A stretch of 64,000 nucleotides of DNA from Pseudomonas fildesensis (GTDB taxonomy: Bacteria > Pseudomonadota > Gammaproteobacteria > Pseudomonadales > Pseudomonadaceae): assembly GCF_001050345.1 (NCBI RefSeq), contig NZ_LFMW01000001.1:186001-250000 (forward strand), read 5' to 3'. Every line of letters begins with the position of its first letter. Position 1 is the first letter of the stretch. Position numbers and translations under genes: made by a program. The notes beneath the pieces are model-generated. The model was not told the origin of the DNA, made no database searches, and saw nothing but the letters and a program-made list of their open reading frames with translations. Positions 36,912 to 45,155 of the stretch are shown here, in pieces.

Positions 36912-37534
36912 ATATTCTGTTGGTGGACGACCATGCCGTGGTGCGCCAGGGCTATGCCAGCCTGTTACGCGCGCTGTTGCCGGCCATCGAAGTGCGCGAG
37001 GCGGCCAGTGGCGAAGAAGCGCTGAGCCGGGTGCAGGAAGCGGTGCCGCACCTGGTGATCATGGACTTCGGCCTGCCGGGCATCAGCGGCCTGGAGACCA
37101 CCCGCCGTCTGCGCCAGCGCCTGCCGCAACTGCGCGTGCTGTTTTTCAGCATGCATGACGAGTTGCCGCTGGTGCGCCAGGCCCTGGAGGCCGGGGCCTC
37201 GGGCTACCTGACCAAAAGCTCGGCGCCCGAGGTGTTGATCGAAGCGGTGCGGCGCATCCTCGACGGCCATGCCTATATCGAGCAGGCCCTGGCCACCGAA
37301 CTGGCTTATACGCCCCGCGATCAACGTTTGAAGGGCATGACCCCGCGTGAGCTGGAAATTTTCCTGATGCTGGCCAAGGGCACCCCGGCGCGCTTGATCG
37401 CCGAACAACTGAGCATCAGCAGCAAGACCGTGTCCAACCACCTGACCTTGCTCAAGAGTAAGTTGCAGGTGAGTTCCCATGCCGAGTTGGTGCATCTGGG
37501 GATCGACATGGGGGTGGTGCGGGTGGCGGGCTGA
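36908..37534 (+). CDS. LuxR-type response regulator (PedR2-like position)
   Basis: Response regulator of 208 residues, start ATG overlapping the kinase stop (ATGA). Receiver domain with LLVDDHAVVRQGYASLLRA, phospho-acceptor in LVIMDFGLPG near residue 53 and SGYLTKSSA; LuxR HTH with MTPRELEIFLMLAKGTPARL and SISSKTVSNHLTLLKSKLQV. It forms the cognate pair with the kinase. In related genomes this gene is followed by quinoprotein alcohol dehydrogenase genes; here repeats and a PerM gene follow. Confidence 0.85.
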   Translation: MNILLVDDHAVVRQGYASLLRALLPAIEVREAASGEEALSRVQEAVPHLVIMDFGLPGISGLETTRRLRQRLPQLRVLFFSMHDELPLVRQALEAGASGYLTKSSAPEVLIEAVRRILDGHAYIEQALATELAYTPRDQRLKGMTPRELEIFLMLAKGTPARLIAEQLSISSKTVSNHLTLLKSKLQVSSHAELVHLGIDMGVVRVAG

Positions 37535-37899
37535 CAAGTTTTTCTCTGTTTCACACCAAACCCTTGTGGGAGGGGCGGTGCGACGATTCGACATTGCCCC
37601 CTCTTATCAATTACTGATTTTAAAGGGTTAAAATTTCACACCCTAAAGTCTTGAGTCTTGCATAAACAATTTCAGGCGACCGCATTCTTGTGGCGAGCGG
37701 GCTTGTCCCGCGTTGGGCTGCGCAGCAGCCCCAAAACCAGGCGCAGAGGAGTGCCCGATACACCGCATTCGTCTTCATCAGGGGCGCTTCGCACCCCAAC
37801 GCGGGACAAGCCCGCTCGCCACAGAGGTCCCAGTTTGCTGCGCGACAGCGCTACGTCGAAGAGGTAGTGGGACCTCCCTCGCCACAGTTCGCGCTGCCG
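37535..37899. repeat. Gene-free stretch with composite inverted repeats
   Basis: A 29-bp perfect inverted repeat (arms 37689-37717 and 37795-37823, TGTGGCGAGCGGGCTTGTCC and on) is followed by a second pair AGGTCCCA / TGGGACCT (37826-37876) and a lone half element (CCTCGCCACAG). The upstream part (37535-37680) is AT-rich and shows no gene. The cluster sits exactly where the ped locus stops. Confidence 0.8.
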
Positions 37900-38970
37900 T
37901 TACAACAAAGGTGCCACTATTGGTTCCTGCCGCGGCCACGCATCCAGCACGGCCTTGAACAGCGTCGCCAGGGGTATCGCGAAGAACACCCCCCAAAATC
38001 CCCATAACCCGCCGAACAACAACACCGCGCAGATAATCGCGACCGGGTGCAGGTTGACTGCTTCCGAAAACAGCAGCGGCACCAGCACGTTGCCATCCAG
38101 GGTCTGGATAATCCCGTAGACCGCCATCAGGTAGATGAACTGGTCGCTCCAGCCCCACTGGAACAAGGCGATCAACGTGACCGGTACCGTCACTACCACA
38201 GCGCCGACGTACGGCACTACCACTGAAATACCGACCAGCAATGCCAGCAGGGCCGCGTAGTTCAGGTCCAGAGCGATGAAGGCGATGTAGGTAACGCCCC
38301 CACAAATAATGATCTCGATGACCTTGCCGCGAATGTAGTTGGCGATCTGCCGGTTCATCTCCTCGGCCACTCGCGTAATCAGCGCCCGTTCGCGCGGCAG
38401 ATAACCGCGCACCCAGCGGCCGATCATCGCGCGGTCCTTGAGGAAGAAGAACACCAGGATCGGCACGAGCACCAGGTAGATCATGATGTTGACCAGCAGC
38501 GGCAGGCTGGACAGGGAAAAGGTCAGGGCCCATTGCCCGAACTTTCCGATCTCGCCGCGAGCCACTTCGATGGCCTGCAACACCTGCTCGTCCGACACCA
38601 GGTGCGGGTAGCGCTCCGGCAACAGCAGCAACAGCGACTGCCATTTGGCGAGCATGCCGGGCAACTCGTTGAACAGGGTGATCAATTGGTGCCACAGCAA
38701 CGGCACCACCACCACGATGAATACCATCAACAGCCCCATGAACAAGGCAAATACCAGCCCCACCGCCGCCCCACCCGGCAAGCGCAGACGTTCCAGGGTG
38801 GTGACCAGGCCCTGCATCAGGTAGGCCAGCACCATCCCCGCCAACACCGGCGCCAGCATGCCACCCAAGGTGAGTACGGCCGTAAAGGCCAGGAACAGCA
38901 GGACGGCCAGCACCACGGCTTCTTCATCGGAGAAGTAGCGCTGAATCCAGTCTCGTAACACTTTGAACAT
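37900..38970 (-). CDS. AI-2E/PerM-family membrane protein
   Basis: Integral membrane protein of 356 residues with about eight hydrophobic segments. Family features are VVVVPLLWHQLITLFNELPG, VLVPILVFFFLKDR and the C-terminal HPVAIICAVLLFGGLWGFWG. PerM/AI-2E exporters move autoinducers or act as cation antiporters; no substrate can be read here. GAGG precedes the ATG at 38970; an in-frame TTG one codon upstream is less likely. The gene is 31 bp from the TusA-like gene, on the same strand, so a shared transcript is possible. Confidence 0.87.
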   Translation of the reverse strand: MFKVLRDWIQRYFSDEEAVVLAVLLFLAFTAVLTLGGMLAPVLAGMVLAYLMQGLVTTLERLRLPGGAAVGLVFALFMGLLMVFIVVVVPLLWHQLITLFNELPGMLAKWQSLLLLLPERYPHLVSDEQVLQAIEVARGEIGKFGQWALTFSLSSLPLLVNIMIYLVLVPILVFFFLKDRAMIGRWVRGYLPRERALITRVAEEMNRQIANYIRGKVIEIIICGGVTYIAFIALDLNYAALLALLVGISVVVPYVGAVVVTVPVTLIALFQWGWSDQFIYLMAVYGIIQTLDGNVLVPLLFSEAVNLHPVAIICAVLLFGGLWGFWGVFFAIPLATLFKAVLDAWPRQEPIVAPLL

Positions 38971-39001
38971 CAATCAACCTCGGGTGGGGGGGGCAAACGG
39001 C

Positions 39002-39241
39002 TCAGGCCTTGCGCAACCAGTAACGGTAAACACCGGCAGCGGCGTCTTCATGCAACAGGGTGTGGCCGGCCAATTTGGCAAAAGTGCGGAAATCGCGCTG
39101 GGAGCCTGCGTCCGTGGCGATCACCTTGAGCACTGCACCGCTGGCCAATAAATTGAGTTCCAGCTTGGCCTTGAGCAAGGGCAACGGGCAATTGAGGCCG
39201 CTGGTATCGAGTTCGGCATCAAAGGCTACAGCGTCGGTCAT
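39002..39241 (-). CDS. TusA-family sulfurtransferase-like protein
   Basis: Small cytoplasmic protein of 79 residues with the CPxP motif (GLNCPLPLLKAK, C18) that carries a persulfide in TusA/SirA/YedF proteins. The beta-alpha-beta-alpha-beta pattern fits. It may relay sulfur for tRNA thiolation or molybdenum cofactor, but the specific partner is unknown. It is divergent from the BepA-like gene with a 95-bp promoter gap. Confidence 0.87.
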   Translation of the reverse strand: MTDAVAFDAELDTSGLNCPLPLLKAKLELNLLASGAVLKVIATDAGSQRDFRTFAKLAGHTLLHEDAAAGVYRYWLRKA

Positions 39242-39336
39242 GGTTTTACTCCGGGCATGCGTCTGGGCTGCTTAGAATATCTGGTCCGAAGCTCAGTGTC
39301 CGGCTACAGTAAGCTCTTTGTCGAAAGGCTCTGTGC

Positions 39337-40770
39337 ATGACTTTTTTGCGCCCTACCCTGCTGACGCTGGCTTGCCTGCTGGCCTCCCCAGGCTTCGCCG
39401 ACGACCTGCCGTCACTTGGCGACGCCAGTTCTGCCATTGTCTCGCCACAGCAGGAATACCAACTGGGCCGTGCGTGGCTGGCTTACCTGCGTGGGCAGGT
39501 CTCGCAGCTCAACGATCCACAGCTCAAGGATTACGTCGAAACCAGCGTGTACAAGCTGGTGGAGACCAGCCAGGTCAATGACCGTCGCCTGGAATTTATC
39601 CTGATCAACAGCCCGCAACTCAATGCCTTTGCCGCTCCAGGCGGGATTGTCGGGGTCAACGGCGGCCTGTTCCTGAATGCGCAGACCGAAGGTGAATACG
39701 CCTCGGTGCTGGCTCACGAACTGGCTCACTTGTCTCAACGCCACTTCGCCCGAGGCGTGGAAGCGCAGCAACGCATGCAACTCCCGATGATGGCCGCCCT
39801 GCTCGGCGGCATCATCGCTGCCGCAGCGGGTGCAGGCGATGCCGGTATTGCGGCGATTGCCGGCACCCAGGCCGCTGCGATCCAGGAACAACGGCGCTTC
39901 TCACGCCAGAATGAACAAGAGGCAGACCGCATCGGCATCCTCAACCTGGAGAAGGCCGGTTATGACCCGCGCTCCATGCCAGCCATGTTCGAACGTCTGG
40001 GGCGCCAATACCGCTTCGACGCCAAGCCGCCGGAATTCCTGCTGACGCACCCGGTGACCGAGTCACGAATCGCTGACACCCGCAACCGTGCCGAGCAGGC
40101 CAAGCCTGGCGGCAAGGAAGACAGCCTGCGCTACCAACTGATTCGCGCACGGGTACAGCTGCAATATGAGGACACCTCAGGCCTCGCCGCCAAGCGCTTC
40201 CAGGCGCAACTGGACGAGAATCCGAAAAGCGATGTGGCGCGCTATGGCTTGGCCATTGCGCAGATCAAAGGCTCTCAGTTCAAACAGGCACGGGAAAACC
40301 TGGCGTCGCTGCTGGCGAAAGCGCCCAATGACATCACCTACAACCTGGCGTTGATCCAACTGGACATCGACAACAACCACCTGCCCGATGCTCAGCAACG
40401 TACTGATCGGATGCTGACCCAATATCCGGGCAACTACCCTCTGAACCAGATACGAGTAGACCTGCTGCTCAAACAGAATCGCACCGCCGATGCGGAGAAA
40501 GCGCTGGATAGCCTGCTCAAGTCCCGCCCGGACGATCCGGACGTGTGGTATCAGGTCGCCGAGACGCGTGGCTTGTCCGGCAACATCATCGGCCTGCATC
40601 AGGCTCGCGCCGAGTACTTTGCACTGGTGGGCGACTTCCAGCAGGCCATTCAACAACTGGACTTCGCCAAGCGCCGGGCGGGCAGCAACTTCCCGCTGTC
40701 GTCACGTATCGATGCACGCCAGCGTGAACTGATCGAACAGGAACGCTTGGTAAAAGGAATGATGAGCTGA
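39337..40770 (+). CDS. M48 periplasmic metalloprotease/chaperone, BepA-like
   Basis: Exported protein of 477 residues: signal peptide (LLTLACLLASPGFA, cleaved before DDL), M48 zinc protease domain with HExxH (HELAHLSQRH, about residue 127) and the third ligand in EQEADRIGI, then tetratricopeptide-like repeats (about 280-460). BepA (YfgC) degrades stalled LptD and BamA and assists outer-membrane assembly. It is convergent with mucD, another periplasmic protease, across a shared terminator. Confidence 0.88.
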   Translation: MTFLRPTLLTLACLLASPGFADDLPSLGDASSAIVSPQQEYQLGRAWLAYLRGQVSQLNDPQLKDYVETSVYKLVETSQVNDRRLEFILINSPQLNAFAAPGGIVGVNGGLFLNAQTEGEYASVLAHELAHLSQRHFARGVEAQQRMQLPMMAALLGGIIAAAAGAGDAGIAAIAGTQAAAIQEQRRFSRQNEQEADRIGILNLEKAGYDPRSMPAMFERLGRQYRFDAKPPEFLLTHPVTESRIADTRNRAEQAKPGGKEDSLRYQLIRARVQLQYEDTSGLAAKRFQAQLDENPKSDVARYGLAIAQIKGSQFKQARENLASLLAKAPNDITYNLALIQLDIDNNHLPDAQQRTDRMLTQYPGNYPLNQIRVDLLLKQNRTADAEKALDSLLKSRPDDPDVWYQVAETRGLSGNIIGLHQARAEYFALVGDFQQAIQQLDFAKRRAGSNFPLSSRIDARQRELIEQERLVKGMMS

Positions 40771-40783
40771 ATCCATCGCCCAC

Positions 40784-40827
40784 AAAAAAGCCCCGCCATC
40801 GTTGACCGATGGCGGGGCTTTTTTTTG
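40784..40827. terminator. Bidirectional terminator between the BepA-like gene and mucD
   Basis: AAAAAAGCCCCGCCATCG, a TTGAC loop, then the complementary arm and TTTTTTTT: a strong GC stem flanked by A- and T-runs on both sides. Confidence 0.93.
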
Positions 40828-40838
40828 GGACTAGCGGA

Positions 40839-42278
40839 TTACTCAGCCAGCTTGAAGGTAATGAAGCTGGCACGGCCCTGACGCAATACGCGCATCGACA
40901 CAGAGCGGTTCTTCGGCAACGCCTTGGCGATGTCGGTGAACTGCTTCGTGTTGTCGATCGCCTGATTGTTCAGGTGGGTGATCACGTCACCCGGTTGCAG
41001 GCCGATCAGGGCTGCAGGACCGTCCTGCACTTCCTTGATCACTACACCGCTTTTGAGGTCGAAGCTCTTCTTCTGCTCCTCCGTCAGCTCGGAAACAGCA
41101 ATGCCCAGGCGATTGCTACTGCGCTCAGCACCCGGCTTGCTGTTACCAAGGGCATCCAGAGTCGCGCCTTCTTCAGGGATGGCGCCAACGGTCAGTTCAA
41201 CGTTCTGGCGCTTGCCCTCACGAATCACTTCCAGCTTGGCCTTAGTGCCCGCCTTGAGTGCGCCTACCAGGTGTGGAAGGTCGGCAGACATAACGATCGG
41301 CTGGCCGTTCATGCTCAGGATCACGTCGCCGACTTGCAAGCCGCCTTTGGCAGCCGGACCGTCGTCCTGGATTTGCGCGACCAGGGCACCGGCCGGCTTG
41401 TCGAGACCGAAGGATTCAGCCAGGTCCTTGTTCACTTCCTGGATTACCACGCCCAACCAGCCACGACTGACCTTGCCACCATTTTTCAGCTGGTTGGATA
41501 CATCCATGGCCACGTCGATTGGGATGGCGAACGACACCCCCATGAAACCACCGGAGCGGGTGTAGATCTGCGAGTTGATCCCCACCACTTCGCCCGCCAG
41601 GTTGAACAGCGGACCACCGGAGTTGCCCGGATTGATCGGCACGTCGGTCTGGATGAACGGCACGTAGTTTTCGTTTGGCAGGCTGCGGCCAATGGCGCTG
41701 ACAATGCCCTGGGTGACGGTATGGTCAAAGCCGAACGGCGAACCGATCGCTACTACCCATTGCCCGGCCTTCAGGTCCTGGGATTTACCCAGTTTCAGTA
41801 CCGGCAGGTCCTTGCCTTCAATTTTCAGCAGGGCCACGTCGGAGCGTGGGTCGGTGCCCACCAACTTGGCTTTCAGCTCACTGCGATCGGCCAGGCGTAC
41901 GAGAATCTCGTCAGCGTCGGCAATCACGTGGTTGTTGGTGAGAATGTAGCCGTCCGGCGAGATGATGAAGCCCGAGCCCAGGGACTGCGCTTCACGCTGG
42001 CCACCGCCGCCGCCACGAGGGGCACGCGGTTGCGGCATGCCACGCTCGAAGAACTCACGCAGCATCGGCGGCAGGCCTTCAAGATCGGGCATCTGCTGAT
42101 TGGAGACTTTGCGATCCGGCAGCTTTTGCGTGGTACTGATGTTCACCACGGCAGGCGAAGCTTGCTCAACCAATTGGGTGAAGTCAGGCAGCTCGGCCGC
42201 TTGCGCGGTCACGGCCTGACCCAGCACAAATACTGTGGCAACTATGGATAGGTAAGACTTCAAACGTGGTATCGACAT
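40839..42278 (-). CDS. mucD: MucD, periplasmic DegP/HtrA serine protease
   Basis: Protease of 479 residues with signal peptide (IVATVFVLGQAVTAQA), a trypsin-like domain with catalytic triad H117 (TNNHVI), D147 (RSDVALLK) and S220 (GNSGGPL), and two PDZ domains (about 270-360 and 385-470). A glycine-rich loop (RGGGGGQ, near 88-94) precedes the protease core. MucD degrades misfolded periplasmic proteins and dampens AlgU activation. It lies 234 bp after mucB; no mucC is between them. Confidence 0.93.
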   Translation of the reverse strand: MSIPRLKSYLSIVATVFVLGQAVTAQAAELPDFTQLVEQASPAVVNISTTQKLPDRKVSNQQMPDLEGLPPMLREFFERGMPQPRAPRGGGGGQREAQSLGSGFIISPDGYILTNNHVIADADEILVRLADRSELKAKLVGTDPRSDVALLKIEGKDLPVLKLGKSQDLKAGQWVVAIGSPFGFDHTVTQGIVSAIGRSLPNENYVPFIQTDVPINPGNSGGPLFNLAGEVVGINSQIYTRSGGFMGVSFAIPIDVAMDVSNQLKNGGKVSRGWLGVVIQEVNKDLAESFGLDKPAGALVAQIQDDGPAAKGGLQVGDVILSMNGQPIVMSADLPHLVGALKAGTKAKLEVIREGKRQNVELTVGAIPEEGATLDALGNSKPGAERSSNRLGIAVSELTEEQKKSFDLKSGVVIKEVQDGPAALIGLQPGDVITHLNNQAIDNTKQFTDIAKALPKNRSVSMRVLRQGRASFITFKLAE

Positions 42279-42347
42279 ACAGCTCCCGTTACGACGAGCA
42301 GGGTTGAGCGACAGGGTTCAAGAAACGCCGAAAGCTGCGACCGACGT

Positions 42348-42366
42348 TTTTGTTCCGCGAACAAAA
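42348..42366. other. Palindrome in the mucB-mucD gap
   Basis: TTTTGTTC CGC GAACAAAA, a perfect 8-bp inverted repeat 70 bp upstream of mucD. It could be an operator or a weak attenuator that sets mucD apart from mucB. Confidence 0.4.
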
Positions 42367-42512
42367 CAAGGCCAGAGCCGACAAGCCCTGACCTATAAAA
42401 AACATGGGGGATTTTTGCAAGTGAAAATACTGATCCAGACATTTCATGCTCTCGGCAGCCAACCTGGCATGAACTTAGATTGAAAGGTCAGGATGAACAT
42501 AGGATTAACGGT

Positions 42513-43475
42513 TCACGGCTTGGCGACTGGCTTTTTTTCGCCGCGCACCGACAGCGCGATGCGTTCGGCAGTGCCGATGGGTATTTCGCCGACAACCGTC
42601 ACCATCATTTCGCCATCCACGGTGTTAAGGCGGCGAGACACGGCAACCGTTGGGCCTAATTGAGTACGCGTTTCCGTCACGCTTGCGTCGCTGATTGGCT
42701 CAAGAAACACCGAAAAACGTGCCAGCCCATCCTCATACATCAAGCTGTCGACAGTTGCCTTGGTCTGGGTGTCTTTGCGTGCGCTGCGATTGGTCAGCTG
42801 GAAACCGGGCGGCAACCATTCCAGGTGCCAATCCTCGGTAGCCTGCACTTGCGGCGCCTTGACGTTGGCGACCTCGATGGGCGTGCATTCGCTGCTCGGC
42901 TGTAAATCGCGATCATCAAGAGCCAGTGAGGTGTTCAATCGCGTGAACTGGAAGCGTTCCAGCAACTGTCCCTGATCGTTAAGTAGCAGGGACTTAAGGG
43001 GCAACGCGGTCTCACGGTCCAGGTGCAACTCAAAACCATAGCGGTATTGGTCACGCGGCGTAATCGACACAATGACCGCATTACGACCGGCCACGCGAGA
43101 TTTGCCGATGAGGGCGAGTTCGTAGAATTGAGTGAGTTTTTGCGGATCAAGCGCACGTGACGGTGCATCACGCGAATTACCCAGGCCGGCGACTAGATTG
43201 CCGCTGACGCATTGAGTACGACCATCTACGCGCACGACTTCCTGGGCAGAGCCATCGAGCTGTAAAAGCCGCTCACGGACCTGACCATGCTGGACACGGT
43301 GCCAGATATCATGGGTAGAAAAACTGCCATTACGCTCGTAGACGAACGTACCTTGAAAGCTTTGCTGCTGCTCTGCACGCCCAAGTCGGGTCAGCCAGTC
43401 TTGGGCTTCATCGGCATGGGCGGGTAGTGCAAACCAACCACTGAGCAAAAGCGTAAGGAGCGGTATGGCGCGCAT
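42513..43475 (-). CDS. mucB: MucB, periplasmic regulator protecting MucA
   Basis: RseB-family periplasmic protein of 320 residues with signal peptide (LLTLLLSGWFALPAHA, cleaved before DEAQ). It binds the periplasmic part of the anti-sigma factor MucA and blocks its cleavage until lipid or envelope stress is sensed. The lipoprotein-localisation-like N domain (QQSFQGTFVYERNGSFSTHD) and the C domain (DWHLEWLPPGFQLTNRSAR) are visible. It lies 16 bp after mucA in the same operon. Confidence 0.93.
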   Translation of the reverse strand: MRAIPLLTLLLSGWFALPAHADEAQDWLTRLGRAEQQQSFQGTFVYERNGSFSTHDIWHRVQHGQVRERLLQLDGSAQEVVRVDGRTQCVSGNLVAGLGNSRDAPSRALDPQKLTQFYELALIGKSRVAGRNAVIVSITPRDQYRYGFELHLDRETALPLKSLLLNDQGQLLERFQFTRLNTSLALDDRDLQPSSECTPIEVANVKAPQVQATEDWHLEWLPPGFQLTNRSARKDTQTKATVDSLMYEDGLARFSVFLEPISDASVTETRTQLGPTVAVSRRLNTVDGEMMVTVVGEIPIGTAERIALSVRGEKKPVAKP

Positions 43476-43491
43476 AGGGCCCCTTAGCGGT

Positions 43492-44079
43492 TTAGCGGTT
43501 TTCCAGGCTTGCAGCGCGAGCGTATGGCAGAGCGCTTTCAGTGCCTTTCAAGGCCGATTCCTGTGCGTGTTGGCGCAGGTAGCCTGGAAGACGCTGATCT
43601 TGCCAGCCGGATTGCCCTTGAAGCACGCCGTTGGCCATCGGGCCGGTGCTGTCGGAGCTTTCCTTGTAGCCGGCCAGTACGGCTGGGCCTTTGACTTGCG
43701 GACCAGCCATGACCGGTTGCTGAGTCTGCTGGGCCAGTTCGGCACCAGCGATTTCGTCCTGGTTATACAGACGAACACCCGCCAACACTGCAACGGTCAC
43801 CGAAGCAGCCACTGCCAGACGACCCAGGCTACGCCATGGACCACGAGCAGCTTTTGTCGGAACGGCTTCATCAGCCAGTGCAGCAGAAACGGCCGCAGCA
43901 ATATCCAGACGAGGGATTAGAAGATCCTTGTGCATCACCGCCCGAGCGACTTGGTAACGAGACCAGGTATCACGGGTTTCGGCATCATCAAATGCATTAA
44001 GCACTCGACGAAGTTCCAGTTCATCCGCTTCGTTATCCATCACTGCGGACAGCGATTCCTGCAGGGCATCACGACTCAT
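43492..44079 (-). CDS. mucA: MucA, AlgU anti-sigma factor
   Basis: Inner-membrane anti-sigma factor of 195 residues. The cytoplasmic AlgU-binding domain (RDALQESLSAVMDNEADELE ...) spans about 1-80, one membrane segment (LGRLAVAASVTVAVLAGVRL) lies near 85-105, and a periplasmic tail follows. It appears intact, without a mucA22-type frameshift, so a non-mucoid phenotype is expected. It is 32 bp downstream of algU. Confidence 0.94.
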   Translation of the reverse strand: MSRDALQESLSAVMDNEADELELRRVLNAFDDAETRDTWSRYQVARAVMHKDLLIPRLDIAAAVSAALADEAVPTKAARGPWRSLGRLAVAASVTVAVLAGVRLYNQDEIAGAELAQQTQQPVMAGPQVKGPAVLAGYKESSDSTGPMANGVLQGQSGWQDQRLPGYLRQHAQESALKGTESALPYARAASLENR

Positions 44080-44111
44080 GGCGGTTCCTCTCTTGGCTGT
44101 CGCCGCTGTCT

Positions 44112-44693
44112 TTAGTTTTCCTGCAACAACGGTTGCAAGGCTTTATCGATGGCTTCCCGGGCCCGGAAAATCCGTGACCTTACAGTCCCCACCGGACACT
44201 GCATGACGCTCGCAATGTCTTCATAACTCAGACCATCGAATTCACGTAAAGTTAACGCCGTACGCAAATCTTCTGGCAGTTGCTGAATTGTGCGATGAAC
44301 GGTTCCTTCGATCTCGTCGCGCAGCAATGCACGCTCCGGCGACTCGAGATCTTTGAGGCCGTGATCACCATCATAAAATTCTGCATCTTCTGAACTTACA
44401 TCACTATCCGGTGGGCGGCGTCCGCGAGACACCAGATAGTTCTTCGCCGTGTTGATGGCGATTCGGTATAGCCACGTGTAAAACGCACTATCACCGCGAA
44501 AGTTACCAAGCGCACGGTATGCCTTTATAAAGGCTTCCTGTGCAACGTCCTGCGCTTCATGGGTGTCGTGCACAAACCGCACGATCAACCCGAGAATTTT
44601 GTGCTGGTATTTCAGCACTAGCAGATCAAAAGCTCGCTTGTCGCCGCGTTGTACGCGCTCGACCAGCTGCTGATCCTCTTCCTGGGTTAGCAT
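44112..44693 (-). CDS. algU: AlgU (RpoE-type) envelope-stress sigma factor
   Basis: ECF sigma factor of 193 residues, the standard length. The sequence is almost that of P. aeruginosa AlgU, for example RVQRGDKRAFDLLVLKYQHK, NFRGDSAFYTWLYRIAINTA and CPVGTVRSRIFRAREAIDKA. The ATG at 44693 has GAGGAG upstream; an in-frame GTG two codons earlier is unlikely. It drives alginate, osmotic and envelope-stress genes and heads the algU-mucA-mucB-mucD cluster. Confidence 0.96.
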   Translation of the reverse strand: MLTQEEDQQLVERVQRGDKRAFDLLVLKYQHKILGLIVRFVHDTHEAQDVAQEAFIKAYRALGNFRGDSAFYTWLYRIAINTAKNYLVSRGRRPPDSDVSSEDAEFYDGDHGLKDLESPERALLRDEIEGTVHRTIQQLPEDLRTALTLREFDGLSYEDIASVMQCPVGTVRSRIFRAREAIDKALQPLLQEN

Positions 44694-45155
44694 GAACACT
44701 CCTCGTTGTACTTGAAGGAGGCTTGCATAACTAAACGATCAGGCTTGCAAACATAGACTCGGACTTTTCGCAAAAGTTCTCCCCCTCCAAGCAAGTTTCC
44801 GGCATGCACTGATTTGGCACACACGAAAAACGCAGCACGGGCAATGCCGGCTGCGCGAATAATCTTGTCGCCGGTTTTCTGACGCGTCCAATGCTCCCGA
44901 CGGGCCAATAAACTCAACGTTTTCCCAGCTTTCGGGCAACCTGCTATTGAGTGGACGCTTATGCAAAAAGTTCCCGCATCAATAACCAGCCGATTTTACC
45001 CCAGCCGTGCACCGTAATCTCACATTGCCACGAATGCCCGGCTATTGTGCCGGTCCCCCCCTCTATATACTAGTGGCCCGTGTGACCCTTTGATTCGCCG
45101 ATCCAGGCGTCCTGTTCGCGCCACTCCGTGGATCGCTTTTTGCGGAATCCTTCCA
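44694..45155. other. Divergent gene-free region between algU and nadB
   Basis: 462 bp. It holds the AlgU-type promoter at 44753-44779 and, near nadB, a CTCTATATACTAG sequence (about 45061-45073) that could be a -10 region. No further ORF or RNA structure was recognised. Confidence 0.6.
44753..44779 (-). promoter_or_regulatory. AlgU/sigma-E-type promoter of algU
   Basis: On the minus strand GAACTT (44779-44774), 16 bases, TCTAT (44757-44753): close to GAACTT-N16/17-TCTGA. It lies 60 bp before the algU ATG, consistent with the known autoregulation. Confidence 0.75.

Noticed and set aside
43492..44079. Possible mucA-inactivating frameshift
   Set aside because: The frame is complete at 195 residues with intact AlgU-binding, membrane and periplasmic parts.
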